This document shows positions 30,161 through 38,986 of a stretch of 64,000 nucleotides of DNA, one piece after another; position 1 is the first letter of the stretch; every line of letters begins with the position of its first letter. Location of the stretch: assembly GCF_021556435.1 (NCBI RefSeq), contig NZ_JAKGCU010000003.1:62001-126000 (forward strand), read 5' to 3'. A program made the position numbers and the translations under genes. The notes under the pieces are model-generated. The model was not told the DNA's origin and ran no database searches. It saw only the letters and a list, made by a program, of their open reading frames with translations. Origin of the DNA: Gordonia tangerina. Its GTDB lineage: Bacteria > Actinomycetota > Actinomycetes > Mycobacteriales > Mycobacteriaceae.

Positions 30161-31144
30161 TCACCGATCCATATCGATGACGTCGGGCTCATCGGTTCCG
30201 ACGCCGATGTCGTCGCGGTCGGCCCATTCCAGCAGCGTGTCGAGGCGGTGGGCGACGTCGTCGATCTCGGCGTGCAGGTCGCCGATCTCGACGAACCGGT
30301 CCGGCATCGTCGCGATGGTGAAGTCGTCCGGAGCGATGTCATCGATCTCGTCCCACCTGATCGGTGCGGACACCGTGCCGCGCGGGTTGCCGCGCACCGA
30401 GTAAGCCGAGGCCATCGTGTGATCGCGGGTGTTCTGGTTGTAGTCGACGAACACCGCGGTCGGGTCGCGATCCTTGCGCCACCAGGTGGTGGTGACGTCG
30501 TCGGGTGCGCGTCGCTCAATCTCGCGGGCGAACGCCAGGGCGGCCCGACGTACGTCGGCGAAGCCCCACTCTGGTTCGATTCGTACATAAATATGCAGGC
30601 CACGGCCGCCCGAGGTCTTGGGGAAGCCGCGCATCCCGAGTTCGTCGAGCACTTCTTCGACGACGTGGGCGACCCGCTGGATGCGAGAGAACGGGCAATC
30701 GGGCATGGGATCGAGGTCGATCCGCCACTCGTCGGGGGACTCGGGATCGTCGCGTCGGGAGTTCCAGGGATGGAACTCGACGGTGGACATCTGCACCGCC
30801 CAGATCACACTGCCCAACTCGGTGACACATAGTTCGTCGGCGGTACGGCCGAACCGCGGAAACCAGAGTTCGACCGTCTCGAGCCAGTCGGGCGCACCGG
30901 CCGGAATGCGCTTCTGGTGCACCTTCTTGCCGTCGACCCCTTGGGGAAATCGGTGCAACATGCATGGTCGTTCGCGTAGCGCGCGGACGATGCCGTCGCC
31001 GACTGCCAGGTAATACTCGGCGAGGTCACGCTTGGTTTCGCCACGCTCGGCGAAATACACGCGCTCCGGACTGGACAGCCGGATGATCCGGTCACCGACC
31101 GGCAGTTCGATCGGTTCACCGGCATCGTTCGAGGCCTTGGCCAT
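30161..31144 (-). CDS. LigD-type primase-polymerase domain protein
   Basis: A 327-residue stand-alone archaeo-eukaryotic primase (PolDom). The catalytic acidic pair is in WRIDLDPMPD, with KTSGGRGLHIYV and TMASAYSVRGNPRGTVSAPI typical of the LigD polymerase. Such proteins act in end-joining or gap filling with ribonucleotide preference. No Ku or ATP-dependent ligase is nearby. ATG at 31144 follows TACAGT (31151-31156) by 6 nt; the open frame further upstream to 31894 is not coding. Confidence 0.87.
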   Translation of the reverse strand: MAKASNDAGEPIELPVGDRIIRLSSPERVYFAERGETKRDLAEYYLAVGDGIVRALRERPCMLHRFPQGVDGKKVHQKRIPAGAPDWLETVELWFPRFGRTADELCVTELGSVIWAVQMSTVEFHPWNSRRDDPESPDEWRIDLDPMPDCPFSRIQRVAHVVEEVLDELGMRGFPKTSGGRGLHIYVRIEPEWGFADVRRAALAFAREIERRAPDDVTTTWWRKDRDPTAVFVDYNQNTRDHTMASAYSVRGNPRGTVSAPIRWDEIDDIAPDDFTIATMPDRFVEIGDLHAEIDDVAHRLDTLLEWADRDDIGVGTDEPDVIDMDR

Positions 31145-31150
31145 GGACCA

Positions 31151-31195
31151 ACTGTATGGCCTCCGCACCCGGTCGCGACGGACGAACGGTAGCCT
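31151..31195. promoter_or_regulatory. Divergent leaderless promoters, polymerase gene and echA
   Basis: TACAGT (minus, 31151-31156) and TAGCCT (plus, 31190-31195) each lie 6 nt from their start codon. The entire control region between the two starts is 57 bp. Confidence 0.6.
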
Positions 31196-31201
31196 TCGAC
31201 C

Positions 31202-31990
31202 ATGGCTGAGTTCGTCACACTCGAGACATCCGACGATCATCCCGGAGTCGGCACCATCCGGTTGAACCGTCCGCCCATGAACGCGCTGAACCGGCAGGTA
31301 CAGAACGAACTCGCGGCTGTTGCCGACGAGGCGACAGTGCGCGACGACATCAAGGCCGTCGTCATCTACGGCGGGCCGAAGGTCCTCGCCGCTGGTGCCG
31401 ACATCAAAGAGATGAACGAGATGACCTACGCCCAGATGAGCAAGGTGGCCGGCCGCCTGCAGTCGGCGCTGGGTGCCATCTCGGAGATCCCCAAACCGAC
31501 GGTCGCGGCCATCACCGGCTACGCACTCGGCGGTGGGCTCGAGGTGGCACTCGGCGCCGACCGGCGCATTGCCGGCGACAACGCCAAGCTCGGCGTGCCG
31601 GAGATCCTGCTGGGTGTGATCCCCGGTGGCGGCGGAACCCAGCGGCTGGCGCGGCTGATCGGTCCGGCCAAGGCCAAGGACATGATCTTCACCGGGCGTT
31701 TCGTCGCCGCGGATGAGGCGCTGGAGATGGGGCTCGTCGACGAGGTCGTGGCACCCGACGACGTCTACGACACCGCACTCGCCTGGGCGGGACAGTTCGC
31801 CAACGCAGCAGCCATCGCACTCGCCGCCGGCAAGAAGGCCGTGGACCAGGGACTCGGAGTGGATCTCACCACGGGTTTGAAGATCGAGGAGCAATTGTTC
31901 GCGGCGCTGTTCGCGACCGAGGACCGCGCGATCGGCATGGCGTCGTTTGTCGAGAACGGCCCCGGCAAGGCGGCATTCACCGGCAAGTGA
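31202..31990 (+). CDS. echA17: Enoyl-CoA hydratase (EchA17-like)
   Basis: Hydrates trans-2-enoyl-CoA in beta-oxidation. The 262-residue crotonase-fold protein has AAGADIKEM and ALGGGLEVALGADRR (oxyanion hole and first Glu) and GVIPGGGGTQRLARLIG (second Glu region is replaced locally by Gly-rich sequence, so mechanism should be judged by structure). Homologue of Rv3039c in conserved order. Confidence 0.88.
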   Translation: MAEFVTLETSDDHPGVGTIRLNRPPMNALNRQVQNELAAVADEATVRDDIKAVVIYGGPKVLAAGADIKEMNEMTYAQMSKVAGRLQSALGAISEIPKPTVAAITGYALGGGLEVALGADRRIAGDNAKLGVPEILLGVIPGGGGTQRLARLIGPAKAKDMIFTGRFVAADEALEMGLVDEVVAPDDVYDTALAWAGQFANAAAIALAAGKKAVDQGLGVDLTTGLKIEEQLFAALFATEDRAIGMASFVENGPGKAAFTGK

Positions 31991-32030
31991 GCTCCTTTCG
32001 CCCCCGCCCCACCATCAGGAGAACCCACAC

Positions 32031-33008
32031 ATGACCACCGACGTGACCCCGGGGACCGACCCCGAACCCAATCCGCACGCCACTGAGGAGCAGGTGCGCG
32101 CCGCCCTGGCCGACACCAAGCTCGCGCAAGTGCTTTACCACGACTGGGAGGCCGAGACCTACGACGACAAGTGGTCGATCTCCTACGACGAGCGCTGCAT
32201 CGACTATGCGCGCGGCCGATTCGACGCAGTCGCCGCAGATCAACCACTGCCGTATGAGCGGGCCATGGAACTCGGTTGCGGCACCGGTTTCTTCCTGCTG
32301 AACCTGATGCAGTCGGGGGTCGCCACGAAGGGATCGGTCACCGACCTGTCGCCGGGCATGGTGAAGGTCGCCCTGCGCAACGCGGAGAACCTCGGGCTCG
32401 ACGTCGACGGCCGAGTGGCCGATGCCGAGCGAATCCCGTATGACGACAACACCTTCGATCTCGTCGTCGGCCATGCCGTGCTGCATCACATCCCGGATGT
32501 CGAACAGGCCTTGCGGGAGGTACTGCGGGTGCTGAAGCCCGGTGGGCGTTTCGTGTTCGCCGGCGAACCCACCACCATCGGTGACTTCTACGCACGCTGG
32601 ATGAGTCGCGCCACCTGGGCAGCGGCGACCAACGTGACGAAACTGGGGCCGCTGAAGTCGTGGCGCCGACCGCAGGAGGAACTCGACGAGTCGTCGCGAG
32701 CGGCCGCGTTGGAGGCCGTCGTCGATATCCACACTTTCGATCCGGCCGATCTCGAACGAATGGCACGCAGCGCAGGCGCGACCCAGGTCGACACCGCCAC
32801 CGAGGAGCTCGCCGCCGCGATGCTCGGTTGGCCGGTACGCACCTTCGAGGCGGCCGTCCCGCCCGGCAAGCTCGGCTGGGGCTGGGCGATGTTTGCCTTC
32901 AACGGGTGGAAGCGACTGTCCTGGCTGGACGAGAAGGTCCTCCGGAAAGTGGTGCCGCCCAAGTTCTTCTACAACGCGATCGTCACCGGTATCAAGCCGG
33001 GTGGTTGA
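32031..33008 (+). CDS. SAM-dependent methyltransferase (Rv3038c homologue)
   Basis: A 325-residue class I methyltransferase: motif I is MELGCGTGFFLLNL, followed by VTDLSPGM, VADAERIPYDDNTFDLVVGHAVLHH and LREVLRVLKPGG. A hydrophobic C-terminal region suggests a lipid or membrane-associated substrate. CAGGAGA precedes the ATG. It lies 40 bp after echA; Rv3038c-Rv3030 in Mtb surrounds MGLP synthesis. Confidence 0.88.
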   Translation: MTTDVTPGTDPEPNPHATEEQVRAALADTKLAQVLYHDWEAETYDDKWSISYDERCIDYARGRFDAVAADQPLPYERAMELGCGTGFFLLNLMQSGVATKGSVTDLSPGMVKVALRNAENLGLDVDGRVADAERIPYDDNTFDLVVGHAVLHHIPDVEQALREVLRVLKPGGRFVFAGEPTTIGDFYARWMSRATWAAATNVTKLGPLKSWRRPQEELDESSRAAALEAVVDIHTFDPADLERMARSAGATQVDTATEELAAAMLGWPVRTFEAAVPPGKLGWGWAMFAFNGWKRLSWLDEKVLRKVVPPKFFYNAIVTGIKPGG

Positions 33009-33031
33009 CCATCGGTCGGGTACCGCGCAGA

Positions 33032-33066
33032 ACGTTCCCCACACCTGCGGCAGGTGTGGGGAACGT
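33032..33066. terminator. Bidirectional hairpin, 17-bp arms
   Basis: Positions 33032-33048 are the exact reverse complement of 33050-33066 (core GTTCCCCACACCTGC). It lies between the convergent methyltransferase and secreted-protein genes and is the strongest palindrome in the window. Confidence 0.85.
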
Positions 33067-33077
33067 CTCGCGTGGTG

Positions 33078-33437
33078 TCAGTTGTCGACGGGATTGAGGG
33101 TCGACGACGCAACCGGGACTCCGAGCACCGTGTTGATGGCACGGTAACCGTCCCGGGTCTTGATCAGGACGAGGCGGCTGACCGGTGGTATCTCCGCGTA
33201 TCCACCGGTCGGCGTGTGGGTGAGAGCCAGGGGTGTCCCGGCCGGGCCGATGAGCTCGTCGCCGACGACCCGATAGATCTGACACGGTCCCGGCTCCACC
33301 GAACTGCCGTAGCGGGTCTGCACACAGAATTCGTAGGTGCCGTCCTCGACCTGTGCGTGTGCGGGTCCGGAGCCGGCGGCGAGTGCAGTCCCGGCTACGG
33401 CGGCGGCGAGAAAGGATACGGCTACGGAACGTCTCAT
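33078..33437 (-). CDS. Small secreted protein, predicted iron-regulated
   Basis: A 119-residue protein of unknown family. The signal peptide (MRRSVAVSFLAAAVAGTALA...) ends at a predicted AHA-Q cleavage. The mature protein of about 90 residues has two cysteines (EFCVQT and GPCQIY) that can form one disulfide, and the pattern VEDGTYEFCVQTRYG, VGDELIG. An iron box overlaps its promoter region. It does not resemble TB22.2 of Mtb, which occupies a nearby place. Function unknown. Confidence 0.75.
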   Translation of the reverse strand: MRRSVAVSFLAAAVAGTALAAGSGPAHAQVEDGTYEFCVQTRYGSSVEPGPCQIYRVVGDELIGPAGTPLALTHTPTGGYAEIPPVSRLVLIKTRDGYRAINTVLGVPVASSTLNPVDN

Positions 33438-33447
33438 GGCACGGATC

Positions 33448-33466
33448 TTTTCTTAGGCTAACCTAA
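33448..33466 (+). promoter_or_regulatory. IdeR/DtxR-type iron box
   Basis: The 19-mer TTTTCTTAGGCTAACCTAA matches the consensus TTAGGTTAGGCTAACCTAA at 16 positions, including the whole TTAGGCTAACCTAA half. It lies 11 bp upstream of the secreted-protein start and 40 bp upstream of the opposite gene. Repression by iron-bound IdeR is the expected effect. Confidence 0.72.
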
Positions 33467-33505
33467 CTCGTCAACTCGTCGGTTCCTCGGGAAAGATGGT
33501 GGTCG

Positions 33506-34729
33506 ATGGGATACCGATTCACGGACGATGATGTGTCGTTCCTGCGGTCGCGTCACGGCGCCGAGGCTCTCGCGAGTGCGTCTGCGCTGGAGCTGTCTGC
33601 GTCGTCGATGCTGCGTGACGTCGCCGACCTCCGTGCGCGATTCGCGCCGCGCGACGGCGCCATCGTCGAAACCGTGTTGTGTCGTCGGCGGGGGAAGGCG
33701 AAACTACGTGTCGCCGAACGGATGTTGTTCACGGAGGACGCAGTGCAGCAGGCGACCGCCTCTCCGGTCGCGGCGCACCGCGCGACGGAGATCGCGGCAC
33801 GCCATCCCGGTGCAGTGGTACACGACATCACCTGCTCGATCGGCGCGGAAATGATGGAACTTGCTGCACAACGACAGATCTCGGGTGTCATCGGCAGCGA
33901 TCTCGACCACACACGTCTCGCGATGGCGCAGCACAACACGGGCCTCGACGGTCCGCCGGCCACCCTACTCGTCGCCGACGCGCTCTCGCCGACCTCGACC
34001 GCCGATGTCATCGTCGCCGATCCGGGCCGGCGCTCGGGCGCCGGACGGGTGTTCCGGCTCGACCAGCTCACGCCGCCGCTGCTCGACGTGTTGACAACGT
34101 ATTCGGGGCGTCCCCTTGCGGTGAAATGTGCTCCGGGACTTGACTACCAGACGTTGCGGGACCTGTACGGCTTCGACGGGCAGGTGCAGCTCTCGTCGCT
34201 CGACGGCGCAGTCCGTGAGGCATGTCTGTGGACCGACCGTGACGGTGAGCCGCGCCGCCGTGCCACCGTGATGCGCACCGAGCCGGATGGTTCCGTGCAG
34301 TCCTACGAGGTCACCGACGCCGATGCCGACGACATCGGCGGCGGCGAGGTGGGGGAGTGGATCATCGATCCCGACGGTGCCATTGTGCGTGCCGGTCTGG
34401 TGCGTCATTACGCTCGGCGCCACGGTCTGTGGCAGCTCGATCCGCAGATCGCGTACCTGACCGGGACCCGAGTCCCGTCGGGTGAACGTGGTTTCCGCGT
34501 CCTCGAGGCGTGCGGCGTAGCGGACAAGGAGTTGCGACGTCGCCTTGCCGCCTACGACTGTGGCACCCTCGAGATCCTCGTTCGCGGACTCGACGTGAAC
34601 CCCGACGAGCTACGAAAACGGCTCAAACTCAAGGGTGCACGCGCGCTGGCCATTATTCTCACGAGGGTAGGGCGTCGTGGTGTCGCCTACCTGTGTGAAC
34701 CGGGCGTGCGAACACCTGGCCTCATCTAG
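33506..34729 (+). CDS. Methyltransferase with THUMP-like C-terminal domain (Rv3037c homologue)
   Basis: A 407-residue protein: N-terminal extension, a Rossmann methyltransferase core (HDITCSIGAEMMELA, GSDLDHTRLAMAQHN, DVIVADPGRRSGAGR) and a C-terminal THUMP-like domain (RGLDVNPDELRKRLKLKG). The family may act on RNA, or on sugars given its place in the MGLP region; not decided here. Divergent from the iron-box gene. Confidence 0.85.
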   Translation: MGYRFTDDDVSFLRSRHGAEALASASALELSASSMLRDVADLRARFAPRDGAIVETVLCRRRGKAKLRVAERMLFTEDAVQQATASPVAAHRATEIAARHPGAVVHDITCSIGAEMMELAAQRQISGVIGSDLDHTRLAMAQHNTGLDGPPATLLVADALSPTSTADVIVADPGRRSGAGRVFRLDQLTPPLLDVLTTYSGRPLAVKCAPGLDYQTLRDLYGFDGQVQLSSLDGAVREACLWTDRDGEPRRRATVMRTEPDGSVQSYEVTDADADDIGGGEVGEWIIDPDGAIVRAGLVRHYARRHGLWQLDPQIAYLTGTRVPSGERGFRVLEACGVADKELRRRLAAYDCGTLEILVRGLDVNPDELRKRLKLKGARALAIILTRVGRRGVAYLCEPGVRTPGLI

Positions 34730-34773
34730 GCTGCGACGCCAGAGCGGCCCGCCAAGCCGCTGTGTTCCCGGCC

Positions 34774-36129
34774 TTACCGGCTTTCGATCGATGCCTTGCT
34801 GTCGAAGAAGTAGACTTTGCCGATATTGGTCGCGGTGGCGATCTGGCCCCACGGCGATACCGCGACTCCGGTGGCGAATCCGACGGATTCGGGCAGGGGC
34901 AGCGTGCGCATGGTGGTGCCGTCCGCTGCGGAGACCTCGGTGAGCGACAACGAGTCCTTGCCCTCGTCGCGCACCACCGTCCATGCGGTGTCCTGGTCGG
35001 TCAGGGTGGACAGGCTGACCACAGCGAGATCGTCGCGCTGCCACACCTGTTCAGCGTGATCACCGGCATCGCGCAGCAGGGTCAACGGTGCGCCGAGAAC
35101 GCCCGTGGGGATGATGAGCCCGTCGGGTGACACGCTCATCGTCGCGAAGCCGTAACCGCCGTTGTCGTACGTCCACCGGGTGGCGCCCGACGCCGCGTCG
35201 ATGGCCACGATCCGGCCGAGGCGACTGAACGCGTACACGGTCGAACCGTCTGCCGACAGCGTCGGCGCCCCGATCACACCGCCCGGCACATCGGCATGCC
35301 AGATCTCGCGCATCGTGCGCCCACCGTCCTCGGTGGCGTAGCTCATCGCGCGGATCTGCGAGGCGATGGCACCCTGCGGCCAGAAGTTCACGAAGAAGCG
35401 TTCATTGGCGGTGTCCACCGCCGGGGGCGCGGGGATGGCGCAGCGCGGTCCGTTGGTGACGCATTCGCCGAACCCGAAGGTCGGGTCGTCGGGGTTCATG
35501 TCCGTACGCAACCGGACCTCCGGGGCGGTGAAGTCGCTGGTCTGCGAATTCAACAGCAGGAGTTGACCTTGGGTGGTCGCCACCAGAACCTCGCCGGGAG
35601 CGGCGAACTTCGCCGACAGCGGCACCCCGATCATCGGCATCCGCCAGCGGATCGCGCCACCGGCGCTGAACGCCAGGAACATCGACTCCTCACCGACGTA
35701 CGGTTGATCGAACTGGTCGACGAGCAACGAGTTCACCTCGGTGCCCGTCCGCATTCTCTTGCAGAAGTTCTTGCGGCCGTTGCGCGGATCGAGGATCAGC
35801 AGGTTGCAGCCGTTCGCGGTGCTCGATGTGACACCCACGTTGCCGTTGCCGGAGATGGTGAGCGGTGCGGTCACCGGGCCGCCGGTGGGGCGCGTCCAGC
35901 TCAGTTCGAGATCTTCGGGCACCGCGGGATAGGCGAAGTTGGAGTTGGCGGCGTTGCCGCCATAGCTCGACCATCCCGCGCTCGCCACCGAGCGGATGTC
36001 GATGTGGCCGTCCGAACACGAGGTCACCAGCACCGCCACCACACTCGCCAGGATCGTCGCGACGATCATCGGCGTGCGGCGTGCGTTCTCGGTGCGAGCA
36101 CCCTCACCCACCGGGGCTGCTGCAGCCAT
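34774..36129 (-). CDS. PQQ-like beta-propeller lipoprotein (Rv3035 homologue)
   Basis: A 451-residue lipoprotein with lipobox VTSC (C38) and repeated beta-propeller blades such as SADGSTVYAFSRLGRIVAIDAASGATRW. Likely a periplasmic scaffold; no enzyme activity is evident. ATG at 36129 is chosen because AGGAG sits 5 nt upstream. A longer reading from 36228 would overlap the start codon of the divergent acetyltransferase gene and lacks a ribosome site. Confidence 0.82.
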   Translation of the reverse strand: MAAAAPVGEGARTENARRTPMIVATILASVVAVLVTSCSDGHIDIRSVASAGWSSYGGNAANSNFAYPAVPEDLELSWTRPTGGPVTAPLTISGNGNVGVTSSTANGCNLLILDPRNGRKNFCKRMRTGTEVNSLLVDQFDQPYVGEESMFLAFSAGGAIRWRMPMIGVPLSAKFAAPGEVLVATTQGQLLLLNSQTSDFTAPEVRLRTDMNPDDPTFGFGECVTNGPRCAIPAPPAVDTANERFFVNFWPQGAIASQIRAMSYATEDGGRTMREIWHADVPGGVIGAPTLSADGSTVYAFSRLGRIVAIDAASGATRWTYDNGGYGFATMSVSPDGLIIPTGVLGAPLTLLRDAGDHAEQVWQRDDLAVVSLSTLTDQDTAWTVVRDEGKDSLSLTEVSAADGTTMRTLPLPESVGFATGVAVSPWGQIATATNIGKVYFFDSKASIESR

Positions 36130-36226
36130 CGGCGCTCCTGTTCTGGTCGCGGTTGCCCCGTCGGTCGACGTGCCAGTCTCAGAGCCTAACGTGGGCCCGA
36201 ACGGTTCTCGATTAGGGTTTGTCGAC

Positions 36227-36973
36227 ATGACCACGATGTGGAATGCCTCCTACCGCTCGCGCCTGCGGGCAGGGCGCCGGCGTGATCCGGCGCAGGCCCG
36301 TTTCCTCACCCTCGACTCGTTGCGCTGGGTGAAGCGCAATCGTGCCTACACCCCGTGGTACCTGGTTCGTTACTACCGGCTGGCGCGATTTCGGCTCGCG
36401 AACCCCCACGTGGTGCTGCGGGGCATGGTGTTTCTCGGACGCAACGTGGAGATCCATGCGACCCCGGAGATGTCACGGCTGGAGATCGGCCGCTGGGTCC
36501 ACATCGGGGATGGCAACTCGATCCGTTGTCATGAGGGCAGCCTGCGCATCGGCGACAAGACCGTCTTCGGCTGCAACAACGTGGTGAATTCGTACCTCGA
36601 CCTCGAGATCGGCGGGTCCACCCTGATCGCCGACTGGTGCTACATCTGCGACTTCGACCACAAGATGGACGACATCACGTTGCCCATCAAGGATCAGGGC
36701 ATCGTCAAGGGACCAGTGCGCATCGGCCCGGACACCTGGGTCGCGGCGAAGGTGTCGGTGCTGCGCAACACGATCGTGGGCCGGGGATGTGTACTCGGCT
36801 CACATGCGGTGGTGCGTGGGGTGATCCCGGACTATTCGATCGCCGTCGGCGCCCCGGCACGGGTCGTGAAGAATCGTCAGGACGATTGGGCGCAGTCAGC
36901 GCAGCAGCGGGCCGAACTCGAGCGGGCATTGGCCGACATCGAACGCAAGAAGGCGCAAACACACGATTCGTGA
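36227..36973 (+). CDS. Left-handed beta-helix acetyltransferase (Rv3034c homologue)
   Basis: A 248-residue protein with hexapeptide repeats from about 90 to 215 (IGRWVHIGDGNSIRC, VRIGPDTWVAAKVSVLRNTIVGRGCVLGSHAVV, described as a region) and the usual VGAPARVVK end. Probably adds acetyl or acyl groups to MGLP sugars. TAGGGT (36213-36218) ends 8 nt before the ATG, a likely leaderless start. Confidence 0.87.
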   Translation: MTTMWNASYRSRLRAGRRRDPAQARFLTLDSLRWVKRNRAYTPWYLVRYYRLARFRLANPHVVLRGMVFLGRNVEIHATPEMSRLEIGRWVHIGDGNSIRCHEGSLRIGDKTVFGCNNVVNSYLDLEIGGSTLIADWCYICDFDHKMDDITLPIKDQGIVKGPVRIGPDTWVAAKVSVLRNTIVGRGCVLGSHAVVRGVIPDYSIAVGAPARVVKNRQDDWAQSAQQRAELERALADIERKKAQTHDS

Positions 36974-36990
36974 GCCCGATGCCCCCGGGG

Positions 36991-37656
36991 TCAGTGAGCT
37001 CCGGGTGCCACACCTTCACTCGGTTGGACGACGACGAACCCAGGTCCGTGGAACGCCAGCTGAAACGATTCCCCGGAGCCGCGACCGATCAGCGAACCGA
37101 GCTTGAAGTCGTTCTTCAGGCCCGGGGACAGGGTGCTCGACCAGCACACCGCCGCCTGCGGGTCGACAAAGGTGGGCTGAACCGAGCAGTCGAGGATCAT
37201 CGGCGGTCCATCGCTGGCGATTCCGACGGTGCCGTGGCCGCCGAGAGTCAGGTTGAACAACCCGCCGGCGAGCATGCCGGCGTTTCCGATCGAGGTGATC
37301 TTCCAGTCGAGAGACGCGTCGAAGGCGAGCAGACTCGACGTGTTGATGGTGAGGGAGTCGCCCTCGAGGTCGATGGTGAACACAGTGCTGTTGGATCGGG
37401 CGAAGAAGACCTCGCCCTGCCCGCGCACCCGCATCAGTTGCCCACCCTCGTTGGTGACCGCCTTCTTCAGGAAGTTCGACATCGACCCCGAGCCTTCGTG
37501 GGCGAAGTCGAACTGACCTTGATAGGCCACCATCGCACCCTTGGCGGCCAATGCCTCCGGGCCGAAGCCGAGTCGCAACATCTTGTCCGACTGCAAGGTC
37601 CAGCGCTGCGCGCTCTGCTTCTCCTGGTTGACCTGATCGAAGATGGGACTGCGCAC
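36991..37656 (-). CDS. AIM24 family protein
   Basis: A 221-residue TRAP-like/AIM24 protein with conserved GQGEVFFARSN, VFTIDLEGDSLTINTSSLLAFDASLDWKI and the C-terminal FHGPGFVVVQPS. Role unknown; the family is widespread in bacteria and mitochondria. GTG start with GGAG upstream. It ends 9 bp after the glycosyltransferase stop and is likely the last gene of that operon, but reads the same strand with a gap of 9 bp from its start to the next stop. Confidence 0.87.
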   Translation of the reverse strand: MRSPIFDQVNQEKQSAQRWTLQSDKMLRLGFGPEALAAKGAMVAYQGQFDFAHEGSGSMSNFLKKAVTNEGGQLMRVRGQGEVFFARSNSTVFTIDLEGDSLTINTSSLLAFDASLDWKITSIGNAGMLAGGLFNLTLGGHGTVGIASDGPPMILDCSVQPTFVDPQAAVCWSSTLSPGLKNDFKLGSLIGRGSGESFQLAFHGPGFVVVQPSEGVAPGAH

Positions 37657-37665
37657 GATGACTCC

Positions 37666-38967
37666 TCAGCTGTCGGGTGCGGTGTCGGCGCTCACTGTCG
37701 GTTGTGCAGGATCACGCTCGGGCAACGGTCGTTGCGGGATGTGTGGTCTACCGACCGGATGACGAACGCGTCGTTTGGCGGCGAGATACACCCCGGCGGT
37801 CCGTTCGGCCACCTCCGCCCAGGAGAACTCGACGGTGAGTCGTTCCCGTGCACGGCGAGCGCGTACGGCTGCCGCGGCCGGGTCCGCGAGACCCGCCCGC
37901 ACGGCAGCGGAGAGCCCGGCGATGTCACCGGGTGCGAAGGTGAGCCCGGTGGTGGGATCCGACACCGCCTCACCCAGGCCGCCCGCCGACGACACGATCA
38001 GCGGGATACCGGTGGCCGCTGCCTCCAGAGCCACGATGCCGAACGGCTCATATCGACTCGGCAACACGATGGCGGCACATCGGTGCATCAGATCCACGAG
38101 TCCGTCGTGGTCGACGGCGCCGAGGAAACGTACCGACTTGGCGACCCGGTGGCGTCGGGCCTCGTCGACCAGCCAGTCCAGCTGAGTGCCGGTGCCGGCA
38201 ACGGTCAGGGTGGTGCCGGGGTGGGTGCGCCGGATGCGGGGCATCGCGGCGATGAGATCCTGCACCCCCTTCTCGTACTCGAGGCGGCCCGCGAACAACA
38301 GCTCGGGCGGTCCGGATACCGGTGGCCGCGGGGCGAACGGCCAGGTGCGGATGTCGATGCCGTTGTGGATCACCGACACATCAGCGATGTCCGGACCGAA
38401 GAGGCGACCGACCTCGTCGCGCATCGACGTCGAACAGGTGATCAGCGAATCCGATTCGTGCGCAAGCCACCACTCCACCGAATGCACCTGCCGATTGGTT
38501 GGCCCGCTCACCCAGCCGCTGTGCCGGCCGGCCTCGGTGGCATGGATCGTGGACACCAGGGGGACGTCGAAGAACTCGGCCAGGGCCACAGCCGGGTGGG
38601 CGACGAGCCAGTCATGAGCGTGCACCACATCGGGTACCCACGGTGATGCGCCGGTCAAATCTCGGCGTCCGCCGAACGCGGTCATGCCGGCTCGGATCAG
38701 CGCATGTCCCATCGCCAGGGTCCAGGCCATCATGTCCTGGCCGAAATCGAACTCCGGCGGATCCTCCGCGGCGGCGATCACCCGAACGCCGTCGGTCCGG
38801 GTGTCGGTGGTGGGGTGGCTGACCGCGTCGGTGCCCGTGGGGCGCCGCGTCAACACCACCACATCGTGGCCGGCGAGTGCGAGTTCGGTGGTCAGCTGAT
38901 GCACATGCCGACCGAGGCCACCCACCACGACCGGTGGGTACTCCCACGAGACGATCAGCACCCTCAT
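37666..38967 (-). CDS. GT4 alpha-(1,4)-glucosyltransferase (Rv3032 homologue)
   Basis: Elongates the alpha-1,4-glucan of MGLP and contributes to glycogen in mycobacteria. The 433-residue GT-B protein starts VLIVSWEYPPVVVGGLGRH, has the NGID sugar-nucleotide loop and EPFGIVALEAAATGIPLI with the E-x7-E motif. ATG at 38967 matches the family; an in-frame upstream start at 39147 would read into the branching-enzyme gene. The gap to GH57 is 19 bp. Confidence 0.92.
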   Translation of the reverse strand: MRVLIVSWEYPPVVVGGLGRHVHQLTTELALAGHDVVVLTRRPTGTDAVSHPTTDTRTDGVRVIAAAEDPPEFDFGQDMMAWTLAMGHALIRAGMTAFGGRRDLTGASPWVPDVVHAHDWLVAHPAVALAEFFDVPLVSTIHATEAGRHSGWVSGPTNRQVHSVEWWLAHESDSLITCSTSMRDEVGRLFGPDIADVSVIHNGIDIRTWPFAPRPPVSGPPELLFAGRLEYEKGVQDLIAAMPRIRRTHPGTTLTVAGTGTQLDWLVDEARRHRVAKSVRFLGAVDHDGLVDLMHRCAAIVLPSRYEPFGIVALEAAATGIPLIVSSAGGLGEAVSDPTTGLTFAPGDIAGLSAAVRAGLADPAAAAVRARRARERLTVEFSWAEVAERTAGVYLAAKRRVRHPVGRPHIPQRPLPERDPAQPTVSADTAPDS

Positions 38968-38986
38968 CTGGCATCCCCCATCGCGC

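Noticed and set aside
36637-38646. 669-codon frame on the plus strand across the AIM24 and GT4 genes
   Set aside because: Spans three well-supported genes on the other frame or strand and has no recognisable domain.
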